Source: an uncultured Corynebacterium sp.
Lineage (GTDB): Bacteria; Actinomycetota; Actinomycetes; Mycobacteriales; Mycobacteriaceae
Length of the DNA stretch: 64,000 nucleotides
Direction: 5' to 3'
Assembly: GCF_943914615.1 (NCBI RefSeq)
Contig: NZ_CALUCS010000002.1
Span: 62,001-126,000, forward strand
Notes under the pieces: model-generated
What the model was told of the DNA's origin: nothing
What the model saw: the letters and a program-made list of their open reading frames with translations, nothing else
The model's database searches: none
Program-made: the position numbers and the translations under genes
In this document: in pieces, positions 51,069 through 59,333 of the stretch
Layout of the letters: every line of letters starts with the position of its first letter
Numbering within the stretch: position 1 is the stretch's first letter

Positions 51069-52166
51069 ATGTCCCCCACTACCCCACGTCCTGCAGACAC
51101 CAGCGGCCTGAGCCCAGAGCAGCTACCCCCCAGCTATTTCACATGGCCCGGCCTGCTGGGGCGGCTCGGCAAGGGCCAGGAGCTTAGCGAGGCTCAAGTT
51201 CGTTGGGCGATGAACGAGATCATGGAAGGCAACGCTACCGACGCGCAGATCGCCGCCTTCTCCTTCGGCATCCGCGTGCGTGGGATCACCGCCGCCGAGC
51301 TGGCCGCCGCGGCCGAGACTATGACTAGCTTTGCCACCCCGGTGGACTTCTCGGACGTCCCGAACTGCGTGGACATCGTGGGCACGGGCGGCGACGGTCA
51401 CCACACGGTAAATATTTCCACCATGGCTTCCTTTGTTGTCAGCGCCGCGGGCGTGCCGGTAGTGAAGCATGGCAACCGCGCAGCCAGCTCTAAGTGCGGC
51501 GGAGCGGACATGCTGGAAGCCCTTGGCCTGGACATCGAACGCTCCCCCGAGTCCATCCGCAAGGATGCGCACGACACGGGATTCGCCTTCATGTTCGCGA
51601 AGACCTACCACCCGGCGATGCGTTTTGCCGGCCCGGTGCGCAGTGAACTGGGCGCTCCCACCATCTTTAACCTGCTGGGCCCCATGACAAACCCCGCCTA
51701 TCCAAAGTTCGGCCTGATCGGCTGCGCCTTCAAGGAGTTCATGCCCATCATGGGTGGCGCATTCGCCCGCCAGGGAAGCCGCGTTCTCGTGGTGCGGGGC
51801 ATGGACGGTATGGACGAGATCTCTGTGTGCACCCCTACCGAGGTCGTTACTGTTGACGCCAACGGCCGCACCGGCGAGGAAGTCATTAACCCTCGCAACG
51901 TCGGCCTCGACTTCTACGAGGATGGCAGCCTGGCGGGCGGCGACGCTGAGTACAACGCGGACATAGCCGTGCGCCTGATGAAGGGCGAGATCTCGGGCGC
52001 CATCAAGGATGCGGTCTTGATCAACGCTGCCGGCGCCTTGACGGCCGTGCGGGGCTGGGAGGAGAAGGGTTTCCAGGAATCCCTTCGCGAGCAGGTGCAG
52101 ATTGCCCGCGAGGCTTTGGAATCCGGTGCCGCCCTCAAGCAGATGGAAAAGATCATCGGCAAGTAA
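51069..52166 (+). CDS. trpD: Anthranilate phosphoribosyltransferase
   Basis: TrpD transfers phosphoribose from PRPP to anthranilate in tryptophan synthesis. Motifs are DIVGTGGDGHHTVNIST (PRPP site) and KHGNRAASSKCGGADMLEALG. The ATG at 51069 gives 365 residues; a TTG nine codons earlier is also open. The gene stands alone, not in a trp operon. It sits divergently from ctaE, an arrangement also known in Mycobacterium, where this is the sole trpD. Confidence 0.95.
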   Translation: MSPTTPRPADTSGLSPEQLPPSYFTWPGLLGRLGKGQELSEAQVRWAMNEIMEGNATDAQIAAFSFGIRVRGITAAELAAAAETMTSFATPVDFSDVPNCVDIVGTGGDGHHTVNISTMASFVVSAAGVPVVKHGNRAASSKCGGADMLEALGLDIERSPESIRKDAHDTGFAFMFAKTYHPAMRFAGPVRSELGAPTIFNLLGPMTNPAYPKFGLIGCAFKEFMPIMGGAFARQGSRVLVVRGMDGMDEISVCTPTEVVTVDANGRTGEEVINPRNVGLDFYEDGSLAGGDAEYNADIAVRLMKGEISGAIKDAVLINAAGALTAVRGWEEKGFQESLREQVQIAREALESGAALKQMEKIIGK

Positions 52167-52173
52167 AAAGAAG

Positions 52174-52222
52174 AACTCCCCCTCCGAGCCAGTCCTAAAG
52201 ACTGGCGGAGGGGGAGTTTCTT
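52174..52222. terminator. Strong bidirectional terminator between trpD and ctaF
   Basis: AACTCCCCCTCCG and CCAGTC pair with GACTGG and CGGAGGGGGAGTT, leaving a small internal bulge. TTTCTT follows on the plus strand. On the minus strand it is followed by TTCTTCTTTTTA. It lies between convergent stops. Confidence 0.9.
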
Positions 52223-52238
52223 AGTGAAGTGTGAAGTT

Positions 52239-52670
52239 TTAGTGCTTCTCCGGCGGCAGGCCGTACTGCAGGTTCAGCATCGTGGTAGCCCAGATCAGCA
52301 TGACGGCGCCGAAGGCGACCAGCCACAGGTGCCACCAGGCCAGGCCGGCGCCCATCACGACGATGGAGACGGTCATCCAGAATGGCCAGATGGAGCTTGC
52401 GGAGAAGAAGCCCAGCACGCCAGCGCCGTCCTCGATTTCTGCCTCTTCCCAGTCGTCCGGGCCGATGTCGGTCTTGGAGGCGGTCAGGTGGAGGTAACCA
52501 CCGAGCATGAAGGCCAGCAGGGTGGCCATGACCAGGCCAGTGCCACCAGCCCACTCAACGCCCATGATGTTGCCTGAGTCCTTCACGGAGGAGGTGACGA
52601 TGAAGTAGAACACCGTGACCACAACGAAGAAGGTACCGATGCTGTAGAAAAGCTTTGCACCAGAGTTCAT
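52239..52670 (-). CDS. ctaF: Cytochrome c oxidase subunit IV (actinobacterial type)
   Basis: This 143-residue membrane protein with four helices is the actinobacteria-specific oxidase subunit IV. The N-terminus MNSGAKLFYSIGTFFVVVTVFYFIV, the TGLVMATLLAFMLGGYLHLTA segment and the C-terminal LIWATTMLNLQYGLPPEKH fit. It lies 41 bases after ctaC in the same operon. Confidence 0.94.
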   Translation of the reverse strand: MNSGAKLFYSIGTFFVVVTVFYFIVTSSVKDSGNIMGVEWAGGTGLVMATLLAFMLGGYLHLTASKTDIGPDDWEEAEIEDGAGVLGFFSASSIWPFWMTVSIVVMGAGLAWWHLWLVAFGAVMLIWATTMLNLQYGLPPEKH

Positions 52671-52711
52671 TTGCTTATCTCTCTTCCTTAATCAACCTTG
52701 CGCTCCGCTTA

Positions 52712-53821
52712 TTAAGCGGCGTTGCGGTCCTTGTAGTTCTCGTTCGGAGTACGGGTGCCGGTGCGGTCGGACTCGAACGGGTGGGTGGAGGTTGCGTAGC
52801 CTTCCTCGCCGATGGCCTTCAGAGCCTCAGAGTTCGGAGCCTCCGGGTTGTCCTGGCGGAACTTGATGTACTGCTCGAACTTCTCCGGGGAGACAACGCG
52901 CAGCTCAAAGTTCATCATTGCGTGGTAGGTACCGCACATCTCAGCACAGCGGCCAACGAATGCGCCTTCCTCGTCGATGGACTCAACCTGGAAGCGGCGC
53001 TCAGAACGGTTCTCGCTCGGGTGCGGGAACACGTCGCGCTTGAACAGGAACTCCGGGATCCAGAAGGAGTGAACAACGTCAGCGGAAGCCAGATTGAACT
53101 CGATCGGGGTGCCGGACGGAACAACCAGAACCGGGATCTCCTGGGTGGTGCCCACGGTCTCGATCTTGTCGTAGTTCAGGTAGCTGAGGTCATCCTTGGA
53201 CTTGCCGTGGATCGGGCCCGGAACCTGGTGGCCGTGCTTGTCCAGCTTCTCCTCCGGCTTCTTGGATTCCTCTGCACGAGCCTGAGCTTCCTTGTCAACG
53301 CCCTTGTACTCCTGGCCACCGTTCAGCTCCGCAGCTACCTCGTGGTAGCCGAACTTCCAGTTCCACTGGTAGCCGGTCACGTCGACAACAACCTTCGGAT
53401 CCTTGTCCAGGGCCGTAGCGCGGTCCTGCGCCTGAACGTTGAAGAAGAACAGGCCACAGACGATCAGAACCGGCAGGGTGGTCAGGACCAGTTCCAGCGG
53501 AACGTTGTAGCCGGTCTGGCGCGGGAACTCGTCCTCGCCGCGCTTCTCGGCCTTCTTGGCGCTAGAGGTGCCCATGTTCACAAACAGCAGCACCCACATG
53601 ATGATGCCGATGATCCAGGCGACGACCCAGACCCACACCCACAGGTTGCCCATTTCCTTGGACTCCGGGGTGATGCCCTTCGGCCAGCCCATGCGCAAGA
53701 AGTTAAAGAAACCGTTCTCCGGCGGGGCGACAGTACAGCCGGAAAGAACCAGGCCAGCTAGACCCAGTACACCGGCGAGGCCAATACGGCGAGTCAAACC
53801 GTGCTTATTTCGCTGTTCCAC
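52712..53821 (-). CDS. ctaC: Cytochrome c oxidase subunit II
   Basis: This CuA-bearing subunit II accepts electrons from QcrC. The N-terminus is a lipoprotein signal ending LSGC with the lipid-modified Cys at residue 29. Two membrane helices follow (about 60-82 and 107-127). The CuA site is CAEMCGTYHAM with Cys292, Cys296, His300 and Met302. A charged insertion near residues 160-205, rich in Lys and Glu, is a known corynebacterial feature thought to mediate docking with the diheme cytochrome. The start is GTG. Confidence 0.96.
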   Translation of the reverse strand: MEQRNKHGLTRRIGLAGVLGLAGLVLSGCTVAPPENGFFNFLRMGWPKGITPESKEMGNLWVWVWVVAWIIGIIMWVLLFVNMGTSSAKKAEKRGEDEFPRQTGYNVPLELVLTTLPVLIVCGLFFFNVQAQDRATALDKDPKVVVDVTGYQWNWKFGYHEVAAELNGGQEYKGVDKEAQARAEESKKPEEKLDKHGHQVPGPIHGKSKDDLSYLNYDKIETVGTTQEIPVLVVPSGTPIEFNLASADVVHSFWIPEFLFKRDVFPHPSENRSERRFQVESIDEEGAFVGRCAEMCGTYHAMMNFELRVVSPEKFEQYIKFRQDNPEAPNSEALKAIGEEGYATSTHPFESDRTGTRTPNENYKDRNAA

Positions 53822-54012
53822 GCGAGTTTGCCTTCCTCATTCACACGTCACTTTGCGTTGTAGGTCTTGAGGTCTGCCCCGCGCCTGCAGTTCGCGCGCG
53901 ATAGATAGACCTACAACCACTTCACTTAAAGAACCTTAGACCATTAACAGGACATTGCCACCATCGCGGATCGGGAATTTCCCTTTTCGGGGTTGGCTAC
54001 TACCCACATTGC

Positions 54013-54067
54013 CCCCACACGGGTTAGGCGGGAGCCCGCGCAGTGCGTGACTCCCGCCTTTGTGGGG
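54013..54067 (-). terminator. Long terminator downstream of poxB
   Basis: AGGCGGGAG (54026-54034) pairs with CTCCCGCCT (54051-54059). An outer stem CCCCACA/TGTGGGG (54013-54019 and 54061-54067) extends it. It lies 13 bases after the poxB stop. The minus-strand side is not very U-rich, but the stem is very stable. Confidence 0.7.
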
Positions 54068-54079
54068 TTTTGGGGTGTT

Positions 54080-55840
54080 CTAGAACTTATTCATCTCGAT
54101 CACTCCGGCACCGCCGATGTTGCGCAGGTTAGCGCGGGCCAGGTCGACCATGCGACCCACGCCACCCTCGAATACGGTGCGCGTTGCGGAGCGGGAGAAG
54201 CCCATCATCATCTCCCAGGTGATGTTCGGCGGTAGGCTCAGCGCGTTCGGGTCGGTAACTACGTCCACCAGCACCGGGCCGTCGTAAGCCAGCGCTTCCT
54301 TAATACCGCTCTCCACGTCCGCTGGGTCCTCGATGCGGATCGCCTTGATGCCAATAGCCTCCGCGATCTTCGCGAAGTTCACGTGCTCGTGGTCGGTTTC
54401 GTGCTCTGGCAGGCCGGCGACCATCATCTCCAGCTTCACCATGCCCAGCGAGGAGTTGTTAAAGACCACGATGTTGACTGGCAGGTCATGCAGTTTGGCG
54501 GTCAGCAGCTCTCCCATGAGCATCCCCAGGCCGCCGTCACCGGAGAAGGAGATCACCTGACGGTCGCGGTCTGCGGCCTGCGCGCCCAGCGCCTGCGGCA
54601 GTGCGTTGGCCATGGTGCCGTGGCGGAAGGAGCCAATTTCTTCACGCTTGCCGTTCGGCGTGATGTAGCGGGCACCCCACACGTTGCACATGCCGGTATC
54701 GATGGTGAAGATGGCATCTTCGGCCGCCAGGCGGTCGATCGTATCGGCTACGTATTCCGGGTGGATAGGCTTCGATTTTCCTGCCTTCTTGGTGTAGGCG
54801 TCCACCACGTGGTTCAGCGCCCGCGCGTGGTTGCGCAGCTGCTTATCCAGGAAGCTGCGGTCGGTCTTTTCCTCGATGTGTGGCAGGATCGTGTCGATCA
54901 CAGCACCGACGTCGCCGACCACTGGGTAGTCGATGGTGGTGCGGCGGCCGATGTGGGAGCCGTCGATGTCCACCTGCGCGACGTTGCCGGTAGGCAGGAA
55001 GTCGGTGTACGGGAAGTCGGTGCCCAGCAGGATAAGCAGGTCAGCGTCGTACATCGCCTCGCGCGCCGCACCGTAGCCCAGCAGGCCGGACATGCCGACG
55101 TCGAATGGGTTGTCGTACTGGATGTGCATCTTGCCGCCGAAGGCGTGGCCGACCGGGGACTTAATCTTCTCCGCGAGCTCGAGCACTTGCTCTCGAGAAT
55201 TCTTGACGCCCTCACCGCAGAACAAGGTGACGGTCTTAGCATCGTTAATCGCCTTGGCCAGGCGAGCTGCTTCCTCGGCATCCGGGTACAGCACGGGGCG
55301 CCCCTTGGCATACACCGAGTCGATGAAGCCTTCCTCCTCAATCTCTTGGGAGGATACGTCGCCGGGAATGACCAGCACGCTAACACCCTTGCCGGCCAGC
55401 GTGGACTGGATGGCGTGGTGCAGTACCTTTGGCCCCTGTGCTGCGGAGTTCACCATCTCGCAGTAGCCCGAGCACTCCTGGAAGATCTGCTCCGGGTGGG
55501 TCTCCTGGAAGAACTGGCTGCCGATCTGCACACTCGGAATGTGGGAGGCAATGGCCAGCACCTTCGCACCGTTGCGGTGGGAATCATAAAGCCCCTGGAT
55601 CAGGTGGGTATTGCCCGGCCCGCAGGAGGCGGCGCACACGGCTAGATCGCCGGTGACGAGGGATTCCGCGCCGGCGGCGAAAGCCGCAGCTTCCTCGTTG
55701 CGCACGTGGATCCATTCGATGGAGGACTGGCGAACCTCGTCAACGATCGGGTTCAGGCTATCGCCCACCAGCCCGAAGATTCGCTTAACGCCTTGTTTCT
55801 CTAAAGTCTTTACCAGCTGTGATGCGAAATTTTTTGCCAT
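54080..55840 (-). CDS. poxB: Pyruvate:quinone oxidoreductase (pyruvate dehydrogenase, PoxB-type)
   Basis: This ThDP- and FAD-dependent enzyme oxidises pyruvate to acetate and CO2 and feeds electrons to the quinone pool. The 586-residue form starts at ATG 55840 (MAKNFASQLVKTLEKQGVKRIFGL). The catalytic Glu lies in RNEEAAAFAAGAE, and the ThDP motif is GDGGLGMLMGELLTAKLHDLPVNIVVFNN. A C-terminal Arg-rich region may hold the lipid-activation segment. In C. glutamicum pqo lies elsewhere, so its position beside the cta/qcr genes is notable. A ribosome site is crowded (GGAGGC right before ATG). Confidence 0.93.
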   Translation of the reverse strand: MAKNFASQLVKTLEKQGVKRIFGLVGDSLNPIVDEVRQSSIEWIHVRNEEAAAFAAGAESLVTGDLAVCAASCGPGNTHLIQGLYDSHRNGAKVLAIASHIPSVQIGSQFFQETHPEQIFQECSGYCEMVNSAAQGPKVLHHAIQSTLAGKGVSVLVIPGDVSSQEIEEEGFIDSVYAKGRPVLYPDAEEAARLAKAINDAKTVTLFCGEGVKNSREQVLELAEKIKSPVGHAFGGKMHIQYDNPFDVGMSGLLGYGAAREAMYDADLLILLGTDFPYTDFLPTGNVAQVDIDGSHIGRRTTIDYPVVGDVGAVIDTILPHIEEKTDRSFLDKQLRNHARALNHVVDAYTKKAGKSKPIHPEYVADTIDRLAAEDAIFTIDTGMCNVWGARYITPNGKREEIGSFRHGTMANALPQALGAQAADRDRQVISFSGDGGLGMLMGELLTAKLHDLPVNIVVFNNSSLGMVKLEMMVAGLPEHETDHEHVNFAKIAEAIGIKAIRIEDPADVESGIKEALAYDGPVLVDVVTDPNALSLPPNITWEMMMGFSRSATRTVFEGGVGRMVDLARANLRNIGGAGVIEMNKF

Positions 55841-55909
55841 GCCTCCAAGGCTACGCGGAGCTTTAGCACATCGCAGCGATCGCTGGGAGGTCTCACAGAA
55901 CCACATTTT

Positions 55910-55925
55910 TGTAATGCACATCACG
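55910..55925. promoter_or_regulatory. Weak GlxR-like site between poxB and ltsA
   Basis: TGTAATGCACATCACG resembles TGTGA-N6-TCACA with two mismatches. It lies 70 bases upstream of poxB and 90 upstream of ltsA. Suggestive only. Confidence 0.3.
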
Positions 55926-56014
55926 CTGGCACTAGAAAACTCATTCTTTAGATGCTCTCCTCCCCGCCGTGGCGACTAGCCCACCTCCACCCCACCCGCG
56001 TAGAGTCTGAACGC

Positions 56015-57952
56015 ATGTGTGGATTGCTTGGAATCATTGCGGCGAACGGCGCCGCGGAAAATTTCGTTGAGGCTGTAGAGGGTGCACTCCCCTGCATGCA
56101 CCACCGTGGCCCGGACGACAGCGGCACGTGGCACGACCAAGATGTTGTGTTTGGCTTCAACCGACTATCCATCATCGACCTGGAGCACTCGCATCAGCCT
56201 CTGCAGTGGGGTCCGGAGGGCGAGCCGGATCGCTACGCACTGACGTTCAATGGCGAGATCTACAACTATGTCGAGCTGCGCGAGGAGCTCAAGGAAGCTG
56301 GCTATACCTTTAATACTGAGGGCGACGGCGAGACCATCGTGGTGGGCTTCCACCATTGGGGCGCCGACGTGGTGAACCACCTGCGCGGCATGTTCGCTTT
56401 CGCTGTGTGGGATTCCAAGGAAAAGAAGCTGTTCCTGGCCCGCGACCAGTTCGGCATCAAGCCGATGTACATTGCCACCACCGAGGCTGGCACCGTCTTC
56501 GCCTCGGAGAAGAAGTGCATTCTGTCGATGGCAGAAGCTCTGGGGCTGAACCTGGACCTGGATATCCGCGCCATCGCGCACTACACGGATCTGCAGTACG
56601 TCCCGGAGCCGGAGAGCCTACACAAGCACATCCGCCGCCTGGAATCCGGCAGCTACGGTTTCGTAACCCCCGGCGGGAAGATCGAAGAAACTCGCTGGTT
56701 CGAGCCGCGCTTCCCGGTCAAGAAGGTCGCGGCCGGCGACGAGGAGGCCGTGTTCCAGCGCATCGCCGAGGCCCTAGAGGACTCCGTGGCCAAACACATG
56801 CGTGCGGATGTCACTGTCGGCTCCTTCCTCTCCGGCGGCATCGACTCCACCGCCATCGCAGCGCTGGCTAAGCGCCACAACCCGGATCTGTTGACCTTCA
56901 CCACCGGCTTCGAGCGCGAGGGTTACTCCGAGGTCGACGTGGCCGCGGAGTCCGCCGCCGCCATCGGCGCCGAGCACATCGTGAAGGTGGTCAGCCCGGA
57001 GGAGTACGCCGAGGCGATTCCGAAGATCATCTGGTACCTGGACGATCCGGTGGCCGACCCGTCGCTGGTTCCGCTGTACTTCGTCGCGCAGGAGGCCCGC
57101 AAGCACGTCAAGGTGGTGCTCTCCGGCGAGGGCGCCGACGAGCTCTTCGGCGGCTACACCATTTACAAGGAGCCGCTGAGCCTGGCGCCTTTCGACAAGA
57201 TCCCCTCCCCGCTGAAGCGCGTGCTGTCCAGCGTCGGCAACGCGCTTCCCGAGGGCATGCGTGGCAAGTCCCTGCTGCAGCGCGGCACCATGCCAATGGA
57301 GGATCGCTACTACGGCAACGCGCGTTCCTTTAACTACCAGCAGCTGGAGCGCGTGCTACGCGAGATCCGCCCTGAGTGGGATCACCGCGAGGTCACGGCG
57401 CCGATCTACGCGAGGTCCAAGGACATGGACCCGGTTGCGAGGATGCAGCACCTGGACCTGTTCACCTGGATGCGCGGCGACATCCTGGTGAAGGCTGACA
57501 AGATCAACATGGCAAACTCCCTGGAGCTGCGCGTGCCGTTCCTGGATAAGGTCGTCTTCGACGTGGCGGAAACCCTCCCCCACGAGCTGAAGATCTCGCA
57601 TGGCACCACCAAGTACGCGCTGCGCAAGGCGCTGGAACGCATCGTGCCCCCGCACGTTCTGCACCGCAAGAAGCTGGGCTTCCCGGTGCCGATGCGCCAC
57701 TGGCTGGCCGGCGACGAGCTCTACGGCTGGGCGAAGGAAAACATCGAGGCCTCGCAGACCGACCACATCTTCAACAAGGCAGAGGTGCTGAAGATGCTGG
57801 ACGAGCACCGCGTGGCGATGAACACCGGCTCCGGCCCGGACCACTCCCGCCGGCTGTGGACCGTCATCGCTTTCATGGTCTGGCACGGCATTTTCGTCGA
57901 GGATCGTATCGATCCGCAGATCGACCAGCGCCAGTACCCGGTCGACCTCTAG
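56015..57952 (+). CDS. ltsA: LtsA, glutamine amidotransferase of the asparagine synthase family
   Basis: LtsA in Corynebacterium amidates meso-diaminopimelate in peptidoglycan, and loss gives lysozyme sensitivity. The ATG at 56015 places the Ntn nucleophile at Cys2 (MCGLLGIIAANGAAE), which fixes the start; a longer frame would bury it. TAGAGT lies 8 bases before, so the mRNA is leaderless. The glutaminase domain runs to about 215. The synthetase domain has the PP-loop SGGIDSTAIAALAKR. The encoded 645 residues match the family. Confidence 0.95.
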   Translation: MCGLLGIIAANGAAENFVEAVEGALPCMHHRGPDDSGTWHDQDVVFGFNRLSIIDLEHSHQPLQWGPEGEPDRYALTFNGEIYNYVELREELKEAGYTFNTEGDGETIVVGFHHWGADVVNHLRGMFAFAVWDSKEKKLFLARDQFGIKPMYIATTEAGTVFASEKKCILSMAEALGLNLDLDIRAIAHYTDLQYVPEPESLHKHIRRLESGSYGFVTPGGKIEETRWFEPRFPVKKVAAGDEEAVFQRIAEALEDSVAKHMRADVTVGSFLSGGIDSTAIAALAKRHNPDLLTFTTGFEREGYSEVDVAAESAAAIGAEHIVKVVSPEEYAEAIPKIIWYLDDPVADPSLVPLYFVAQEARKHVKVVLSGEGADELFGGYTIYKEPLSLAPFDKIPSPLKRVLSSVGNALPEGMRGKSLLQRGTMPMEDRYYGNARSFNYQQLERVLREIRPEWDHREVTAPIYARSKDMDPVARMQHLDLFTWMRGDILVKADKINMANSLELRVPFLDKVVFDVAETLPHELKISHGTTKYALRKALERIVPPHVLHRKKLGFPVPMRHWLAGDELYGWAKENIEASQTDHIFNKAEVLKMLDEHRVAMNTGSGPDHSRRLWTVIAFMVWHGIFVEDRIDPQIDQRQYPVDL

Positions 57953-57968
57953 AGCCCACCTCTAGAGC
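57945..57968 (+). repeat. Short direct repeat around the ltsA stop
   Basis: ACCTCTAGAGC occurs at 57945-57955 and again at 57958-57968, a 13-base period. A third partial copy, CTCTAGA, is at 57980-57986. The first contains the TAG stop of ltsA. Confidence 0.45.
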
Positions 57969-58002
57969 TCGCCGCCCCGCTCTAGACGCTAGAGACCCGA
58001 AA

Positions 58003-58035
58003 ACGCCCCCGAGGGAATTCATCCCTCGGGGGCGT
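58003..58035. terminator. Terminator between ltsA and the IscA-type gene
   Basis: ACGCCCCCGAGGGA and TCCCTCGGGGGCGT form a perfect 14-bp stem with a 5-base loop. It lies 50 bases after the ltsA stop and 39 bases from the convergent iron-sulfur protein gene. The stem should work in both directions. Confidence 0.88.
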
Positions 58036-58074
58036 CATTAATAAGAGCAGCTAGAACTCGAACAGACCGGCCGC

Positions 58075-58419
58075 TTAGCTGAAGGAATCGCCGCAGGCAC
58101 AGGAGCCGGAAGCGTTCGGGTTGTCGATGGTGAAGCCCTGGGACTCGATGGTGTCCGCGAAGTCGATCTTCGCACCCATCAGGTACGGGGAGGACATGCG
58201 GTCCACAACCAGGTTCACGCCCTCGTACTCGTCCACCAGATCGCCATCCAGGGAGCGATCATCGAAAAACAGCTGGTAGCGCAGGCCCGCACAACCGCCC
58301 GGCTGCACTGCGATACGCAGGGAAAGATCGTCGCGGCCCTCCTGTGCCAGCAGGGCGCTGGCCTTCTGCTGGGCAGCCTCGGTCAGCTCCACACCGGTGA
58401 CCTTCTCTGGAGCAGTCAT
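58075..58419 (-). CDS. IscA/ErpA-type iron-sulfur cluster carrier
   Basis: This A-type carrier delivers Fe-S clusters to client proteins. The 114-residue form starts at ATG 58419 (MTAPEKVTGVELTEAAQQKA), with GAGGAGG seven bases upstream. Three conserved cysteines are present: PGGCAGLRY and the C-terminal GSCACGDSF. Its location near the Rieske and other Fe-S-dependent respiratory genes is conserved in Actinobacteria. It is convergent with ltsA. Confidence 0.93.
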   Translation of the reverse strand: MTAPEKVTGVELTEAAQQKASALLAQEGRDDLSLRIAVQPGGCAGLRYQLFFDDRSLDGDLVDEYEGVNLVVDRMSSPYLMGAKIDFADTIESQGFTIDNPNASGSCACGDSFS

Positions 58420-58571
58420 GTTGGTCCTCCTCAATAAATGACCGAATTCTTCAAATGGCTTTGCTCACAAGCTACGCCTCATTGTTCCACAACGCCACTG
58501 CCCTATTGGGTTATTCCCGTCCCAGCGTTTTTGGTTTTGTTCCCCTGCCCTCCTGCTCTAGCCTGTTACAT

Positions 58572-59306
58572 GTGAAAATGCCATGGAAGAAGCAGGAAAA
58601 GGTCGCCGACTCAGCCGAGGATCAGGTCTCGCCACAGGATGCCGATACGTCGACTGAGGTAGACAGCGACGCAGACGGTGGCGTCACTAAGGAAAAGAAC
58701 TCCAAGGCCTTTACGCCGAAGAAGGGCAAGGCCACCCCGAAGCGCAACGAGCAGGAGCGCAAGCACGGCGTGCGCCGCAGCGCCTACACCGCCCCCGCTA
58801 CCCCGAGCGAGGCGCGCAAGCAGCGCAAGGAGCTCAAGGCCTCCATGTCCAAGGAAGAATACAAGGCCATGAAGCAGCGCAAGAAGGACGAGGCGAACCG
58901 CGAGCGGCGCCGCGCCAACCAGCGCATGATGGCCGGCGACGAGGATTACCTCATGGATCGCGACAAGGGGCCGGAGAAGCGCTTCGTCCGCGACTGGATC
59001 GATTCCCGCCGCTACATGATGAACTTCTTCCTGCCGCTGGCGCTGCTGGTCATCGTCATCATGATCTTCGGCATGTCCAACCCGAACATCGCCAACCTGG
59101 CTGCGCTGGTGATGATGGTCGTGTTCCTCATCATGATCGGTGAGGGCATTTGGCTCGGCCGCCGCATTAATCGCGAGGTCAACGAGCGCTTCCCGGACAA
59201 CCCGCACGGCAAGTTCAGCCTGGGTCTGTATGCGTTCACCCGCGCCACGATGATCCGCCGCCTGCGCACCCCTGCCCCGCAGAAGCAGATCGGCGACAGC
59301 GTTTAA
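58572..59306 (+). CDS. DUF3043 membrane protein
   Basis: This 244-residue protein has a long, highly basic cytoplasmic N-terminus of about 145 residues. DAKP-like repeats are replaced by SEARKQRKELKASMSKEEYKAMKQRKKDEANRERRRANQRMMAGDEDYL. Two membrane helices follow at about 155-175 and 183-203. The DUF3043 core runs from RDKGPEKRFVRDWIDSRR. The start GTG at 58572 has TAGCCT seven bases before it, a leaderless arrangement. A longer reading frame from 58455 is not supported. Function unknown. Confidence 0.85.
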   Translation: MKMPWKKQEKVADSAEDQVSPQDADTSTEVDSDADGGVTKEKNSKAFTPKKGKATPKRNEQERKHGVRRSAYTAPATPSEARKQRKELKASMSKEEYKAMKQRKKDEANRERRRANQRMMAGDEDYLMDRDKGPEKRFVRDWIDSRRYMMNFFLPLALLVIVIMIFGMSNPNIANLAALVMMVVFLIMIGEGIWLGRRINREVNERFPDNPHGKFSLGLYAFTRATMIRRLRTPAPQKQIGDSV

Positions 59307-59333
59307 GAGCCAACACCGTTTAGACTAAACCCC

